A stretch of DNA of 6,607 nt from Candidatus Komeilibacteria bacterium (GTDB lineage: Bacteria > Patescibacteriota > Patescibacteriia > UBA1558): NCBI GenBank assembly GCA_024654345.1, contig JANLIN010000107.1, positions 1-6,607 of the forward strand, read 5' to 3'. Positions 1 to 6,231 of this stretch are shown in pieces. The translations under genes and the position numbers were made by a program. The first letter of the stretch is position 1. Each line of letters starts with the position of its first letter. The notes below the pieces were generated by a model. It did not search any database. It was not told where the DNA came from and worked only from the letters and a program-made list of their open reading frames with translations.

Positions 1-24
1 CCGGGCTTCTATATAGAAGCCCGG
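1..24. repeat. Perfect 24-nt inverted repeat at window edge, possible terminator
   Basis: Positions 1-10 (ccgggcttct) are the exact reverse complement of 15-24, and the central atat is itself self-complementary, so the whole element is a palindrome able to form a strong GC-rich hairpin. On the plus strand no T-run follows it. On the minus strand the following bases lie outside the window, so it could be a second terminator behind the atp operon or the terminator of something unseen. Its role is undecided. Confidence 0.6.
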
Positions 25-53
25 ACACCTCCGCCGGCCTCGATTCGGACAAT

Positions 54-81
54 AAAAAAACCCGCTGATTACCAGCAGGTT
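54..81 (-). terminator. Intrinsic terminator of the atp operon and the carbonic-anhydrase-like gene
   Basis: In minus-strand RNA a 9-bp stem (59-67 with 73-81) closes a 5-nt loop and runs straight into a seven-base U tract (complement of the A run at 54-60). One stem position is G·U in minus-strand RNA but would be a C·A mismatch in plus-strand RNA, and the T-run lies only on the minus side, so direction is clear. It begins about 11 nt after the stop codon of the 93..542 gene. No comparable hairpin separates that gene from atpC, so it probably ends both transcripts. Confidence 0.88.
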
Positions 82-92
82 AAATTATTAGA

Positions 93-542
93 TTAACGGA
101 TCAGAGTATACTCCAGCTCATCTTCAGCAATGGCTTTACTATAAGCCATCTCTATCTCTAGGTCCGGCAAATGTTTTACCAGGGAGTCTTTAACGGTCTG
201 CAAATCGGAGCGATACTTACTCTCCTCCGCCGACTCGGAAGCAAAAGCCTTTGAGCCACCATACCCGCCGCAATCCCAATGCCATAGCAGAACCAGTTTT
301 CTAACGCCATGTAATCCGATACAAACATTTTTAACTTTGGCTATAAAATCATTTTTCCAGATCGAGCTATCCAGTGACTGTTTAGCGGCTCCCGGCCAAG
401 CGAACATATCAAAATCTTCCGTTGAAAACGTAGACCTTATGAACTCCTGATCAGACTCCCGAAAACGGAAGTCTATGCACTTTATAACCGCCAAGTCACA
501 ATGGTGCATTTTTAGCTTCGAATTTTTTATTGTAAAGGCCAT
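93..542 (-). CDS. Small beta-carbonic-anhydrase-like protein
   Basis: The 149-residue product carries the two zinc-site motifs of beta-class carbonic anhydrases: Cys22-x-Asp24-x-Arg26 (CIDFR) and His88-x-x-Cys91 followed by Gly-Gly (HWDCGG). Cys22, His88 and Cys91 would bind zinc, and Asp24-Arg26 would form the usual gating dyad. If active, it would interconvert CO2 and bicarbonate in the cytoplasm; no signal peptide or membrane segment is seen. It is shorter than most beta enzymes (often about 170-220 residues), and the usual Arg-Asn-Ala-Gly stretch between the motifs appears as WPGAA (residues 49-53), so catalysis is not assured. It lies 55 nt downstream of atpC on the same strand, has its own promoter-like sequence (583..611) and ends at the terminator at 54..81. 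The ATG at 542 has only a weak purine-rich stretch (agaaag) upstream. The family call is fairly firm; activity is inferred. Confidence 0.82.
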   Translation of the reverse strand: MAFTIKNSKLKMHHCDLAVIKCIDFRFRESDQEFIRSTFSTEDFDMFAWPGAAKQSLDSSIWKNDFIAKVKNVCIGLHGVRKLVLLWHWDCGGYGGSKAFASESAEESKYRSDLQTVKDSLVKHLPDLEIEMAYSKAIAEDELEYTLIR

Positions 543-582
543 ATTATTTTATCTTTCTATTGTTAATAAACATTGATTGACT

Positions 583-611
583 ATAATACACTAAAATTTA
601 TTTATTGTCAA
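583..611 (-). promoter_or_regulatory. Sigma70-type promoter for the carbonic-anhydrase-like gene
   Basis: On the minus strand a perfect -35 box TTGACA (complement of 606-611) is followed after exactly 17 nt by TATTAT (complement of 583-588), one base from the TATAAT consensus. Transcription would start near position 576, giving a leader of about 33 nt before the ATG at 542. The -35 box lies inside the last codons of atpC and the spacer covers its stop codon. This suggests the downstream gene can be expressed separately from the ATP synthase operon, although read-through remains possible. Confidence 0.75.
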
Positions 612-1044
612 TATGTCCGCTTCGTATGCCCATCTGCTTGTATTTTCGTGCCACCCGGACACGCGTCATCTCTTTTTCGATCATAGCGGTCAAACGCGCG
701 AACTCTTCGGCGTCGGCCAGCTTCTCATGACGTAGCTCCTCGGCTCGCTGTCGAGCCGCTTCAGCTCGGGCTTCATCTATCTCCACTGCTCTTTCAGCTG
801 TGTCCGCCAGAACAATCACCAACCCCGGTAAAACTTCCACCAACCCGCCGGAAATGGCGATCAAATTTTCCGCTACGCCCGCCTGCTTTATCATGACCTC
901 CCCCGGCGCTAGCTTGGCGATCAGATTGGTGTGCCCCGGTAATACCGTTATCTGTCCCTGGGCGGTCGCCAAAGACACTTGCTGAACTTCTTCATCAAGC
1001 AATATCCTTTCGGGCGTCACTATTTTTAGGGATAATTTTTTCAT
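598..1044 (-). CDS. atpC: ATP synthase F1 subunit epsilon
   Basis: This 148-residue protein is the epsilon subunit of the F1 central stalk, which couples gamma to the c-ring and can inhibit ATP hydrolysis. Residues 1 to about 85 form the beta-sandwich domain, with the family-typical start (LSLKIVTPER) and the LPGHTNLIAKLAPGEV segment near 35-50. Residues 88-136 form the two-helix C-terminal domain. At 89-94 it reads IDEARA, matching the I(L)DxxRA motif linked to ATP binding by epsilon in Bacillus-type enzymes. The ATG at 1044 is preceded by AGAGGAA, a Shine-Dalgarno-like sequence set unusually close (about 2 nt). It lies 25 nt after atpD and is the last atp gene. Its 3' end contains the -35 box of a promoter for the next gene. 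Length is normal for the family. Confidence 0.96.
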   Translation of the reverse strand: MKKLSLKIVTPERILLDEEVQQVSLATAQGQITVLPGHTNLIAKLAPGEVMIKQAGVAENLIAISGGLVEVLPGLVIVLADTAERAVEIDEARAEAARQRAEELRHEKLADAEEFARLTAMIEKEMTRVRVARKYKQMGIRSGHIDNK

Positions 1045-1069
1045 TTCCTCTGATTAAAAGATTGCCTGA

Positions 1070-2440
1070 TTATTTAATCTCGTCAATCGTGCCCTTCATA
1101 TAAAAGGCCTGCTCGGATTTGTCATCATGCTTACCATCGAGTATTTCCTTGAAGCCACGAATGGTCTCTGACAGTGGCACGTATTTTCCTTCCGTACCGG
1201 TGAAAGTTTCCGCGACGAAGAAAGGTTGTGATAAGAAACGCTGGATCTTGCGAGCGCGAGCGACCGTGATCTTATCTTCCTCTGATAGTTCATCCATCCC
1301 CAAGATGGCGATGATATCCTGCAAATCTTTGTATCTTTGTAATACCTGCTGTACCTGACGCGCTACCTGATAGTGTTCATCCCCTATTATTTGCGGATCC
1401 AGAATTACCGATGTTGAATCCAGCGGATCAACGGCCGGATAAATACCCAGCTCGGATAAATTACGTGACAACACGACCGTGGAGTCAAGGTGACCGAAGG
1501 TGGTCGCCGGTGCCGGATCGGTTAAGTCATCGGCTGGCACATAGACGGCCTGCACTGAAGTTATCGAACCTTTGCTGGTGGAAGTAATTCTTTCCTGCAA
1601 CTGTCCCATTTCGGTGGCCAAAGTTGGCTGATAACCGACGGCCGAGGGCATACGTCCGAGCAAGGCCGATACTTCGGAGCCGGCCTGCGTGAAACGGAAA
1701 ATATTATCGATGAAGAGAAGTACATCTTTACCTTCATGGTCACGGAAATACTCTGCCATGGTCAGACCGGTCAGCCCAACGCGGAGACGCGCGCCCGGTG
1801 GTTCGTTCATCTGCCCGAAAACCAGTGTCGTGTTTTTCAAAACTCCGGAATCCTTCATTTCATGATAAAGGTCATTGCCTTCTCGCGTCCGTTCTCCCAC
1901 GCCGGCAAACACCGAGAAACCTTCGTGCTCAGCGGCAATATTGCGAATCAGTTCCTGAATGACGACCGTCTTGCCCACACCGGCACCGCCGAACAATCCG
2001 ACTTTGCCACCCTTGGTGAACGGGCAAATAAGATCGATGACTTTAATGCCGGTTTCAAAAATTTCCGTCTGGGTTGACTGCTCCACGAATTTTGGCGCGC
2101 TCCGATGGATCGGCCAATTATCCTCCGCTTTAACCGGTTTTCCACCGTCGATGGGGTCTCCCAAAACACTGAACATCCGACCTAGTGTTTCCTTACCCAC
2201 CGGCACGGTGATCGCTCCGCCGGTATCAGTCACTTCGATACCACGCGCCAGACCTTCCGTGCTATCCATCGCCACCGTCCGTACCAAACGATCGCCCAAA
2301 TGCTGCTGCACTTCCAAGACAATCGTTTTGTCGGCGTTTTTCACGGCCAAAGCTTGGTAAAGAGGTGGTAATTTCCCAGCGAAAAAGACATCGACTACCG
2401 GCCCGATAACTTGTTTGATTGTGCCTGTGTTTTTGCTCAT
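1070..2440 (-). CDS. atpD: ATP synthase F1 subunit beta (catalytic)
   Basis: This is the catalytic beta subunit, which makes ATP from ADP and phosphate at its interface with alpha. Numbered from the ATG at 2440 (456 residues), it has the Walker A loop GGAGVGKT at 151-158, the catalytic-glutamate segment GERTREGND with Glu183, the Walker B strand LLFIDN at 241-246, and DELSEED at 383-389 in the C-terminal domain, where beta meets gamma and epsilon. All key residues are present and length is normal. An in-frame TTG at 2449 would add three residues (MKS), but ATG followed by SKNTGTIKQVIGPVVDV fits family N-termini better, so I chose 2440. No strong Shine-Dalgarno site is seen; only gaagag abuts the start. 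The leader has repeated AT-rich elements (2454..2481), one of which is shared with atpA. atpG lies upstream and atpC downstream. Confidence 0.98.
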   Translation of the reverse strand: MSKNTGTIKQVIGPVVDVFFAGKLPPLYQALAVKNADKTIVLEVQQHLGDRLVRTVAMDSTEGLARGIEVTDTGGAITVPVGKETLGRMFSVLGDPIDGGKPVKAEDNWPIHRSAPKFVEQSTQTEIFETGIKVIDLICPFTKGGKVGLFGGAGVGKTVVIQELIRNIAAEHEGFSVFAGVGERTREGNDLYHEMKDSGVLKNTTLVFGQMNEPPGARLRVGLTGLTMAEYFRDHEGKDVLLFIDNIFRFTQAGSEVSALLGRMPSAVGYQPTLATEMGQLQERITSTSKGSITSVQAVYVPADDLTDPAPATTFGHLDSTVVLSRNLSELGIYPAVDPLDSTSVILDPQIIGDEHYQVARQVQQVLQRYKDLQDIIAILGMDELSEEDKITVARARKIQRFLSQPFFVAETFTGTEGKYVPLSETIRGFKEILDGKHDDKSEQAFYMKGTIDEIK

Positions 2441-2453
2441 ACTCTTCAATATA

Positions 2454-2481
2454 ATTAAAAGGTAAAAATTAAAGGTAAAAT
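2454..2481 (-). promoter_or_regulatory. AT-rich repeated leader element before atpD
   Basis: Within the 75-nt spacer between atpG and atpD, the minus strand carries ATTTTTACCTTTTAAT (complement of 2454-2469), 13 nt before the ATG at 2440. It is preceded by an overlapping shorter copy, ATTTTACCTTTAAT (complement of 2468-2481). The first copy matches the atpA leader at 15 of 16 positions. The repetition is directly visible. A role such as a U-rich translation-enhancing or ribosomal protein S1 binding leader is only inferred; no promoter or terminator is evident here. Confidence 0.4.
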
Positions 2482-2515
2482 GATTTTTTAACCCCTAATT
2501 TATAACTTCCATTGT

Positions 2516-3427
2516 CTAATCAGCCATCGCCGCCGCACCGGCGGATATTTCCGCGATCTCGGCGGTGATACCGGCTTGACGAGCTTGGTTGTAAATCAAA
2601 GTCAGCTCTTCCATCATTTCACTGGCGGACTCGGAAGCATTACGCATCGTCATCATGCGCGCCGAGTGTTCCGATGCCTCGCTTTCCAGCACGCTTTGTA
2701 ATAGCTGTACTTCCAACAAACGTGGCAAAAAAGAATCAAAAACTTCACGAACCGATGGTTCAAGGATAAAATCCACTTGTTCCTCAATACGAACAGTATC
2801 CAAGGGCTCACGGTGCGCGATGTGACCTAAACGTTCGTCGATGTTTGCGGCAAAAGGTAACAGCTGTTTGAGATGCGGTTTTTGTGACAAAGTGGATTCA
2901 AAATCGGTGTAGGCCACCAAGACACGATCGTACTGTCCGGAGACAAAGCCCTCCGTTATCATTTTGACTACCGGTCGCAAAACCAGGCTATCAACGGTGA
3001 TATCATCTTTAATAAAGTCAGCTACAATATTCAAGCCCCGTCGCCGTGCTTCATTACGACCCTTGCTACCCAAGGAAATAAAATCAGTCATCGCCAACGT
3101 CTGCTCATGCACAGTCATCGCTCGCCTGACCTTGCTGATCAGCTGGGTGTTGAACCCCCCACACAGACCGCGATTGGTGCTGATGATAATGATGGCGATT
3201 TTTTTGACTACTTCAGTTTCCCGAAAAAAAGGATGCTGTCTGGTGTCAACTTTTCGTGCCAAATGCAAAACCGTCTGCCACGTCAAATCCGCGTAAGCCC
3301 GTGTCGACATGACGCGATTGACCGCCTTGCGCATTTTGGCGGCCGACACCATCTCCATCGCACGCGTAATTTTATGCGTACTCTGGATAGACTTGATTCT
3401 TCTTTTTATATCTCTCGTGGCTTGCAC
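2516..3427 (-). CDS. atpG: ATP synthase F1 subunit gamma
   Basis: This is the gamma subunit, the rotating shaft whose N- and C-terminal helices form a coiled coil inside the alpha3-beta3 hexamer. The 303-residue product has the conserved N-terminal helix (RDIKRRIKSIQST, then KITRAMEMVSAAKM, residues 5-32), the central-domain signature STNRGLCGGFN at 83-93, and the conserved C-terminal helix with SEHSARMMTMRNA (252-264) and NQARQAGIT (280-288). Length is at the upper end of normal. The start is GTG at 3427: the family N-terminus begins here, the upstream atpA stop is only 11 nt away, and no in-frame ATG lies between. No Shine-Dalgarno sequence is visible, so translational coupling to atpA termination is plausible. 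It is the only gene here ending in TAG. Confidence 0.97.
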   Translation of the reverse strand: MQATRDIKRRIKSIQSTHKITRAMEMVSAAKMRKAVNRVMSTRAYADLTWQTVLHLARKVDTRQHPFFRETEVVKKIAIIIISTNRGLCGGFNTQLISKVRRAMTVHEQTLAMTDFISLGSKGRNEARRRGLNIVADFIKDDITVDSLVLRPVVKMITEGFVSGQYDRVLVAYTDFESTLSQKPHLKQLLPFAANIDERLGHIAHREPLDTVRIEEQVDFILEPSVREVFDSFLPRLLEVQLLQSVLESEASEHSARMMTMRNASESASEMMEELTLIYNQARQAGITAEIAEISAGAAAMAD

Positions 3428-3438
3428 TTGGTTGTAGA

Positions 3439-4977
3439 TTAATTTTGTTTAGTTTCTCCTTGGTCAGCAAAGTCTGTCGCTACCACTTTGGCGATCACTT
3501 GTTTCAGATTTTCCTCCGCCGCGGAAGATAGCTCCCCTGTTTCGGCTATCGCCGTCACATACTCTTGGCCGCTCAAATCCAGATATTCATGCAGCTTGGC
3601 TTCAAATTCTCTTATTTTGTCCACCGGAATAGTATCGGTAAAACCGTTGTTGATGGCGTATATAATGGCGATCTGCTTGGCCTGAGACAAAGGCATATAC
3701 TGCGACTGCTTGAGAGCTTCCGTGATGCGGGCACCCCGCGCCAACTGCTGTTTGGTGGCTTCATCCAAATCACTGCCAAACTGTGCAAAAGCCTCTAGAC
3801 CACGATACTGCGCTAAGTCCAATTTCAGCTTACCGGCGACTTTTTTCATGGCTTTGCTTTGGGCGGCACTCCCCACGCGTGAAACAGACAAACCGGCATT
3901 GAGTGCCGGACGAACACCTTTGTAGAAAAGATCCGTCTCTAAGAAAATCTGACCGTCGGTAATAGAAATTACGTTGGTCGGAATATAAGCGGAGATATCA
4001 CCAGCCTGCGTTTCAATAATTGGTAACGCCGTCAACGAGCCGCCACCGGCGTCCTTATTTAATTTTGCCGCTCTTTCCAACAGACGTGAGTGCAGGTAGA
4101 AAACATCTCCCGGATAAGCCTCTCGTCCCGGTGGTCGTTTCAACAAGAGCGAGATCTGACGGTAGGCAACGGCATGCTTTGATAAATCATCATAAACCAC
4201 CAATACGTCTTGTCCCTTATCCATAAAATATTCCGCAATGGCCGTACCGGTATAAGGCGCAATATAAGCGGCGGCGGCCGTATCTGAGGCACCGGCTAAC
4301 ACAATGGTGGTGTATTCCAACGCTCCCCGCTGTTGGAGAATAGCCATGGTTTTGGCGACCTTTGATTCCTTTTGACCGATCGCCACGTAAACACAGATAA
4401 CGCCTTTCCCCTGCTGATTGAGAATGGTATCAATCACCAAAGCAGTTTTACCTGTTTGACGATCACCGATGATGAGCTCTCGCTGACCGCGTCCGATTGG
4501 AATAATTGAGTCAATCACCTTGACCCCGGTTTCCAAAGGCTGGTGCACGGATTGACGAGTGATGACGCCGGGCGCGATCTTTTCCACCGGATAAAATGTC
4601 TGACTCTTAATCGCTCCACGACCATCCAACGGTTCGCCCAAAGCATTTACGACTCTACCTACCATCGCCTCTCCCACCGGCACTGAGAGCACCCTTTCCG
4701 TTCTTTTCACCGTATCGCCCTCAGCGATTTTGGCAAAATCACCAAGAATAATAGCGCCGATCGAATGTTCTTCCAGATTGAGTGCCACCCCAAAGATCGT
4801 TTCGCCGCCGGTTGACTTGATCGCCAACATTTCTGAGGCCATCGCGTCCTTGAGTCCGGAAATACGGACAATACCATCACCAACTTCGGTGACCTCGCCT
4901 ACCGCTGACTTCTCCACATCCGCTTCCCAGCCGGCCAACTCTTTCTTTAAACTATCTACTAAATTTTGATAAGACAT
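3439..4977 (-). CDS. atpA: ATP synthase F1 subunit alpha
   Basis: This is the non-catalytic nucleotide-binding subunit of F1, alternating with beta in the hexamer. The 512-residue product has an N-terminal helix (about 1-25) that in this family docks on delta, a beta-barrel domain (about 26-95), the Walker A loop GDRQTGKT at 171-178, the Walker B strand VLVVYDD at 258-264, and SVSRVGSAA at 364-372. Arg367 in that last motif is the arginine finger that reaches into the catalytic site on beta. Length and all motifs are normal. The N-terminal helix is about as long as in E. coli, which matters because its partner delta is shortened. The ATG at 4977 lies 31 nt after the atpH stop with no Shine-Dalgarno site; the leader carries an AT-rich element (4988..5003) also found before atpD. 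Confidence 0.98.
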   Translation of the reverse strand: MSYQNLVDSLKKELAGWEADVEKSAVGEVTEVGDGIVRISGLKDAMASEMLAIKSTGGETIFGVALNLEEHSIGAIILGDFAKIAEGDTVKRTERVLSVPVGEAMVGRVVNALGEPLDGRGAIKSQTFYPVEKIAPGVITRQSVHQPLETGVKVIDSIIPIGRGQRELIIGDRQTGKTALVIDTILNQQGKGVICVYVAIGQKESKVAKTMAILQQRGALEYTTIVLAGASDTAAAAYIAPYTGTAIAEYFMDKGQDVLVVYDDLSKHAVAYRQISLLLKRPPGREAYPGDVFYLHSRLLERAAKLNKDAGGGSLTALPIIETQAGDISAYIPTNVISITDGQIFLETDLFYKGVRPALNAGLSVSRVGSAAQSKAMKKVAGKLKLDLAQYRGLEAFAQFGSDLDEATKQQLARGARITEALKQSQYMPLSQAKQIAIIYAINNGFTDTIPVDKIREFEAKLHEYLDLSGQEYVTAIAETGELSSAAEENLKQVIAKVVATDFADQGETKQN

Positions 4978-4987
4978 GACTGCTTTT

Positions 4988-5003
4988 ATTAATAGGTAAA
5001 AAT
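4988..5003 (-). promoter_or_regulatory. AT-rich leader element before atpA, shared with atpD
   Basis: The minus strand reads ATTTTTACCTATTAAT, 10 nt before the atpA ATG at 4977, and differs by one base from the element 13 nt before the atpD ATG. It occupies half of the 31-nt atpH-atpA spacer. Neither gene has a good Shine-Dalgarno site, so a role in ribosome recruitment is possible but unproven; shared AT-rich composition could explain part of the match. Confidence 0.4.
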
Positions 5004-5008
5004 AAATT

Positions 5009-5410
5009 TTATGGTTTCAAATCACTTGCCAAACGCTCCAACCGTCCGCGCACACTCATATCCCACAGCTGATCCTCGAAGCGCACCCGTATCCCACCTA
5101 GCAACTGTTCATCAACAATGTTTATGATTTCCAAGTCATCACCAATTTCCTTACTCACCGTCCGCTTCACCTCTTTTAATTGAGCCGCTGTCAATTCATA
5201 GCGACTGAATACCCGCACCGGCTTGGTTGGCTGTCCCTGACGGTACTTGAATTCGGCCTCTCGGAGTAGCGCCGGGATCCAGCTCTGCAGACGATGTCGG
5301 CGAATGTATTCCACCAGATTGTTGATGACCTTCTTATCTGACTTTTCTTCCAGTAAGCCAGCGATGGCGGCGGCCGCTAATACTTTAATTTTGACAGGGG
5401 TGGCTGACAT
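5009..5410 (-). CDS. atpH: ATP synthase F1 subunit delta, short form
   Basis: Delta links the top of F1 (the alpha N-termini) to the b-subunit stalk. The C-terminal signature is clear: residues 100-127 include EQLLGGIRVRFED and then DMSVRGRLERL, matching the family pattern of a Gly-Gly turn and a SVRGKLxxL end. The protein has only 133 residues where about 175-180 is usual. The loss is in the N-terminal helical domain: one short Ala-rich helix (about 7-20), then a segment resembling the last two helices of that domain (about 27-59), so the middle helices seem absent. The ATG at 5410 overlaps the atpF stop by one base (TAATG), which indicates coupled translation and leaves no room for a longer N-terminus without running through atpF. 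I therefore read the short form as genuine, not a broken gene. No in-frame stop is seen. Confidence 0.92.
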   Translation of the reverse strand: MSATPVKIKVLAAAAIAGLLEEKSDKKVINNLVEYIRRHRLQSWIPALLREAEFKYRQGQPTKPVRVFSRYELTAAQLKEVKRTVSKEIGDDLEIINIVDEQLLGGIRVRFEDQLWDMSVRGRLERLASDLKP

Positions 5411-5904
5411 TATTTGTTTTCTTTAATCATTTTATCGATAAACTTCTTGTCCACGGTGGGCGACATTGTATCCGCCACTATTTTTTCCGCGGCCATAGCC
5501 ACCAGTTCCATCAGCTCTGATTTGGCCTCGTCCAGCATGACCTTTTTTTCCTGCTGAATCTGTTCCTTGGCTTGCTTCACCAATGTTTGGACTTCAACCT
5601 TGGTTTGTTCCAAAGAAGCCTGCCTTTTATCCTCACTAAGTTTCTTCGCTTCCGCAATGATAGCACCGGCCTCTTTTTGTCCGATGGTAATGACTGATTG
5701 TGCTTCCACTTTAGCTTGTTGCAGACTGTCGGTAGCCGTTTGCGCGTCCGCGATCCCCTTCTCGATGTAGGACTTTCTTTCATCCATCGTTTTCATCAGT
5801 GGTCGCAATGCCCATCTCCACAATACAAAAGCCACAATTCCAAAATTGATCAACTGCGCCAGCATTAATTTCCAATCAACTCCAAAGAGGTCTAATATTT
5901 CCAT
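5410..5904 (-). CDS. atpF: ATP synthase Fo subunit b
   Basis: Subunit b is the membrane-anchored peripheral stalk that holds F1 still while the rotor turns. The 164-residue product has one N-terminal membrane helix (about 11-32, LMLAQLINFGIVAFVLWRW), then the typical junction RPLMKTMDERK (34-44) and a long charged, Ala/Gln/Lys/Glu-rich coiled coil (about 45-145). It ends with an AAEKIVAD segment (138-145) and a Lys-rich tail that in the family meets delta. Length is normal. Only one b gene is present, so a b homodimer is expected. The ATG at 5904 has no Shine-Dalgarno site and an in-frame stop lies close upstream, so no longer start is possible. The 14 nt just before the start (5905..5918) are self-complementary. 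Its stop codon overlaps the atpH start. Confidence 0.96.
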   Translation of the reverse strand: MEILDLFGVDWKLMLAQLINFGIVAFVLWRWALRPLMKTMDERKSYIEKGIADAQTATDSLQQAKVEAQSVITIGQKEAGAIIAEAKKLSEDKRQASLEQTKVEVQTLVKQAKEQIQQEKKVMLDEAKSELMELVAMAAEKIVADTMSPTVDKKFIDKMIKENK

Positions 5905-5975
5905 AGTAAATTTTTACTTAATATCAATTGCTAATCTCCGCCTGTTTAGAACAAAGTGTCTTAATCCAACACCGT

Positions 5976-5990
5976 CGCCTAAGTCAGGCG
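5976..5990 (-). other. Small hairpin in the atpE-atpF spacer
   Basis: In the 100-nt spacer between atpE and atpF, cgcct (5976-5980) pairs with aggcg (5986-5990) around a 5-nt loop. No U tract follows on the minus strand, so it is not a convincing terminator. It could stabilise the end of the upstream message or mark a processing site in the polycistronic RNA, but a 5-bp stem may be chance. The rest of the spacer shows no promoter or gene that I can support. Confidence 0.3.
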
Positions 5991-6004
5991 TGATCAATCA
6001 TCGA

Positions 6005-6217
6005 TTAATTGATGCTGAAAGCAATAATCAGCGAGTAAATGGCAATCGCTTCCGCAAAAGCCGACACCAATAGCATCGGTACCAAAATTTTTCCGGTGGA
6101 TTCCGGATTGCGGCCGATGGATTCCATAGCTTTGGCGCCGATTTTACCAATCGCCAGTGCCGGAGCAACGCCACCGATGGCAATCGCCAAGGCCTTGGCT
6201 AACATTGTCAGATCCAT
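6005..6217 (-). CDS. atpE: ATP synthase Fo subunit c (rotor ring)
   Basis: Subunit c forms the membrane rotor ring that carries ions. The 70-residue hairpin has helix 1 (about 5-33), the polar loop with Arg36-Asn37-Pro38, and helix 2 (about 42-68) with the essential carboxylate Glu56 in AFAEAIAIYSL. The residues marking sodium-type rings are missing: the Gln of helix 1 is Ile23 and the Ser after the Glu is Ala57, so proton coupling is predicted. Helix 1 reads APALAIG at 18-24, so alanines replace most of the usual Gly-x-Gly repeat, and it holds a proline at 19. The ATG at 6217 has AAGGAG 8 nt upstream, the strongest ribosome binding site here, as expected for the most abundant subunit. It lies between atpB and atpF. 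Confidence 0.96.
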   Translation of the reverse strand: MDLTMLAKALAIAIGGVAPALAIGKIGAKAMESIGRNPESTGKILVPMLLVSAFAEAIAIYSLIIAFSIN

Positions 6218-6225
6218 AGATAAGT

Positions 6226-6231
6226 CTCCTT
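6226..6231 (-). promoter_or_regulatory. atpE: Strong Shine-Dalgarno site of atpE
   Basis: The minus strand reads AAGGAG with 8 nt to the ATG at 6217. It stands out because the atpF, atpA and atpG starts lack such a site. This fits the need for many c subunits per enzyme and fixes the atpE start. Confidence 0.85.

Noticed and set aside
25..50. Possible tRNA T-arm (cgattcgg) near the left edge
   Set aside because: The flanking bases do not form a T-stem and no acceptor stem, anticodon arm or CCA end can be found.
559..587. Plus-strand promoter-like pair TTGTTA and TATAAT in the spacer upstream of the 93..542 gene
   Set aside because: The TATAAT overlaps the better minus-strand promoter as its near-complement, the -35 box is poor, and the transcript would run antisense to atpC with no plus-strand gene to express.
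1736..2360. Long overlapping plus-strand reading frames opposite atpD
   Set aside because: They are antisense shadows of a strongly conserved gene, have no family resemblance or ribosome binding site, and are explained by codon bias of atpD.
6005..6217. Sodium-dependent ATP synthase
   Set aside because: The Gln and Ser ligands of sodium-type c subunits are Ile23 and Ala57 here, leaving only Glu56 and a Tyr; proton coupling is more likely.
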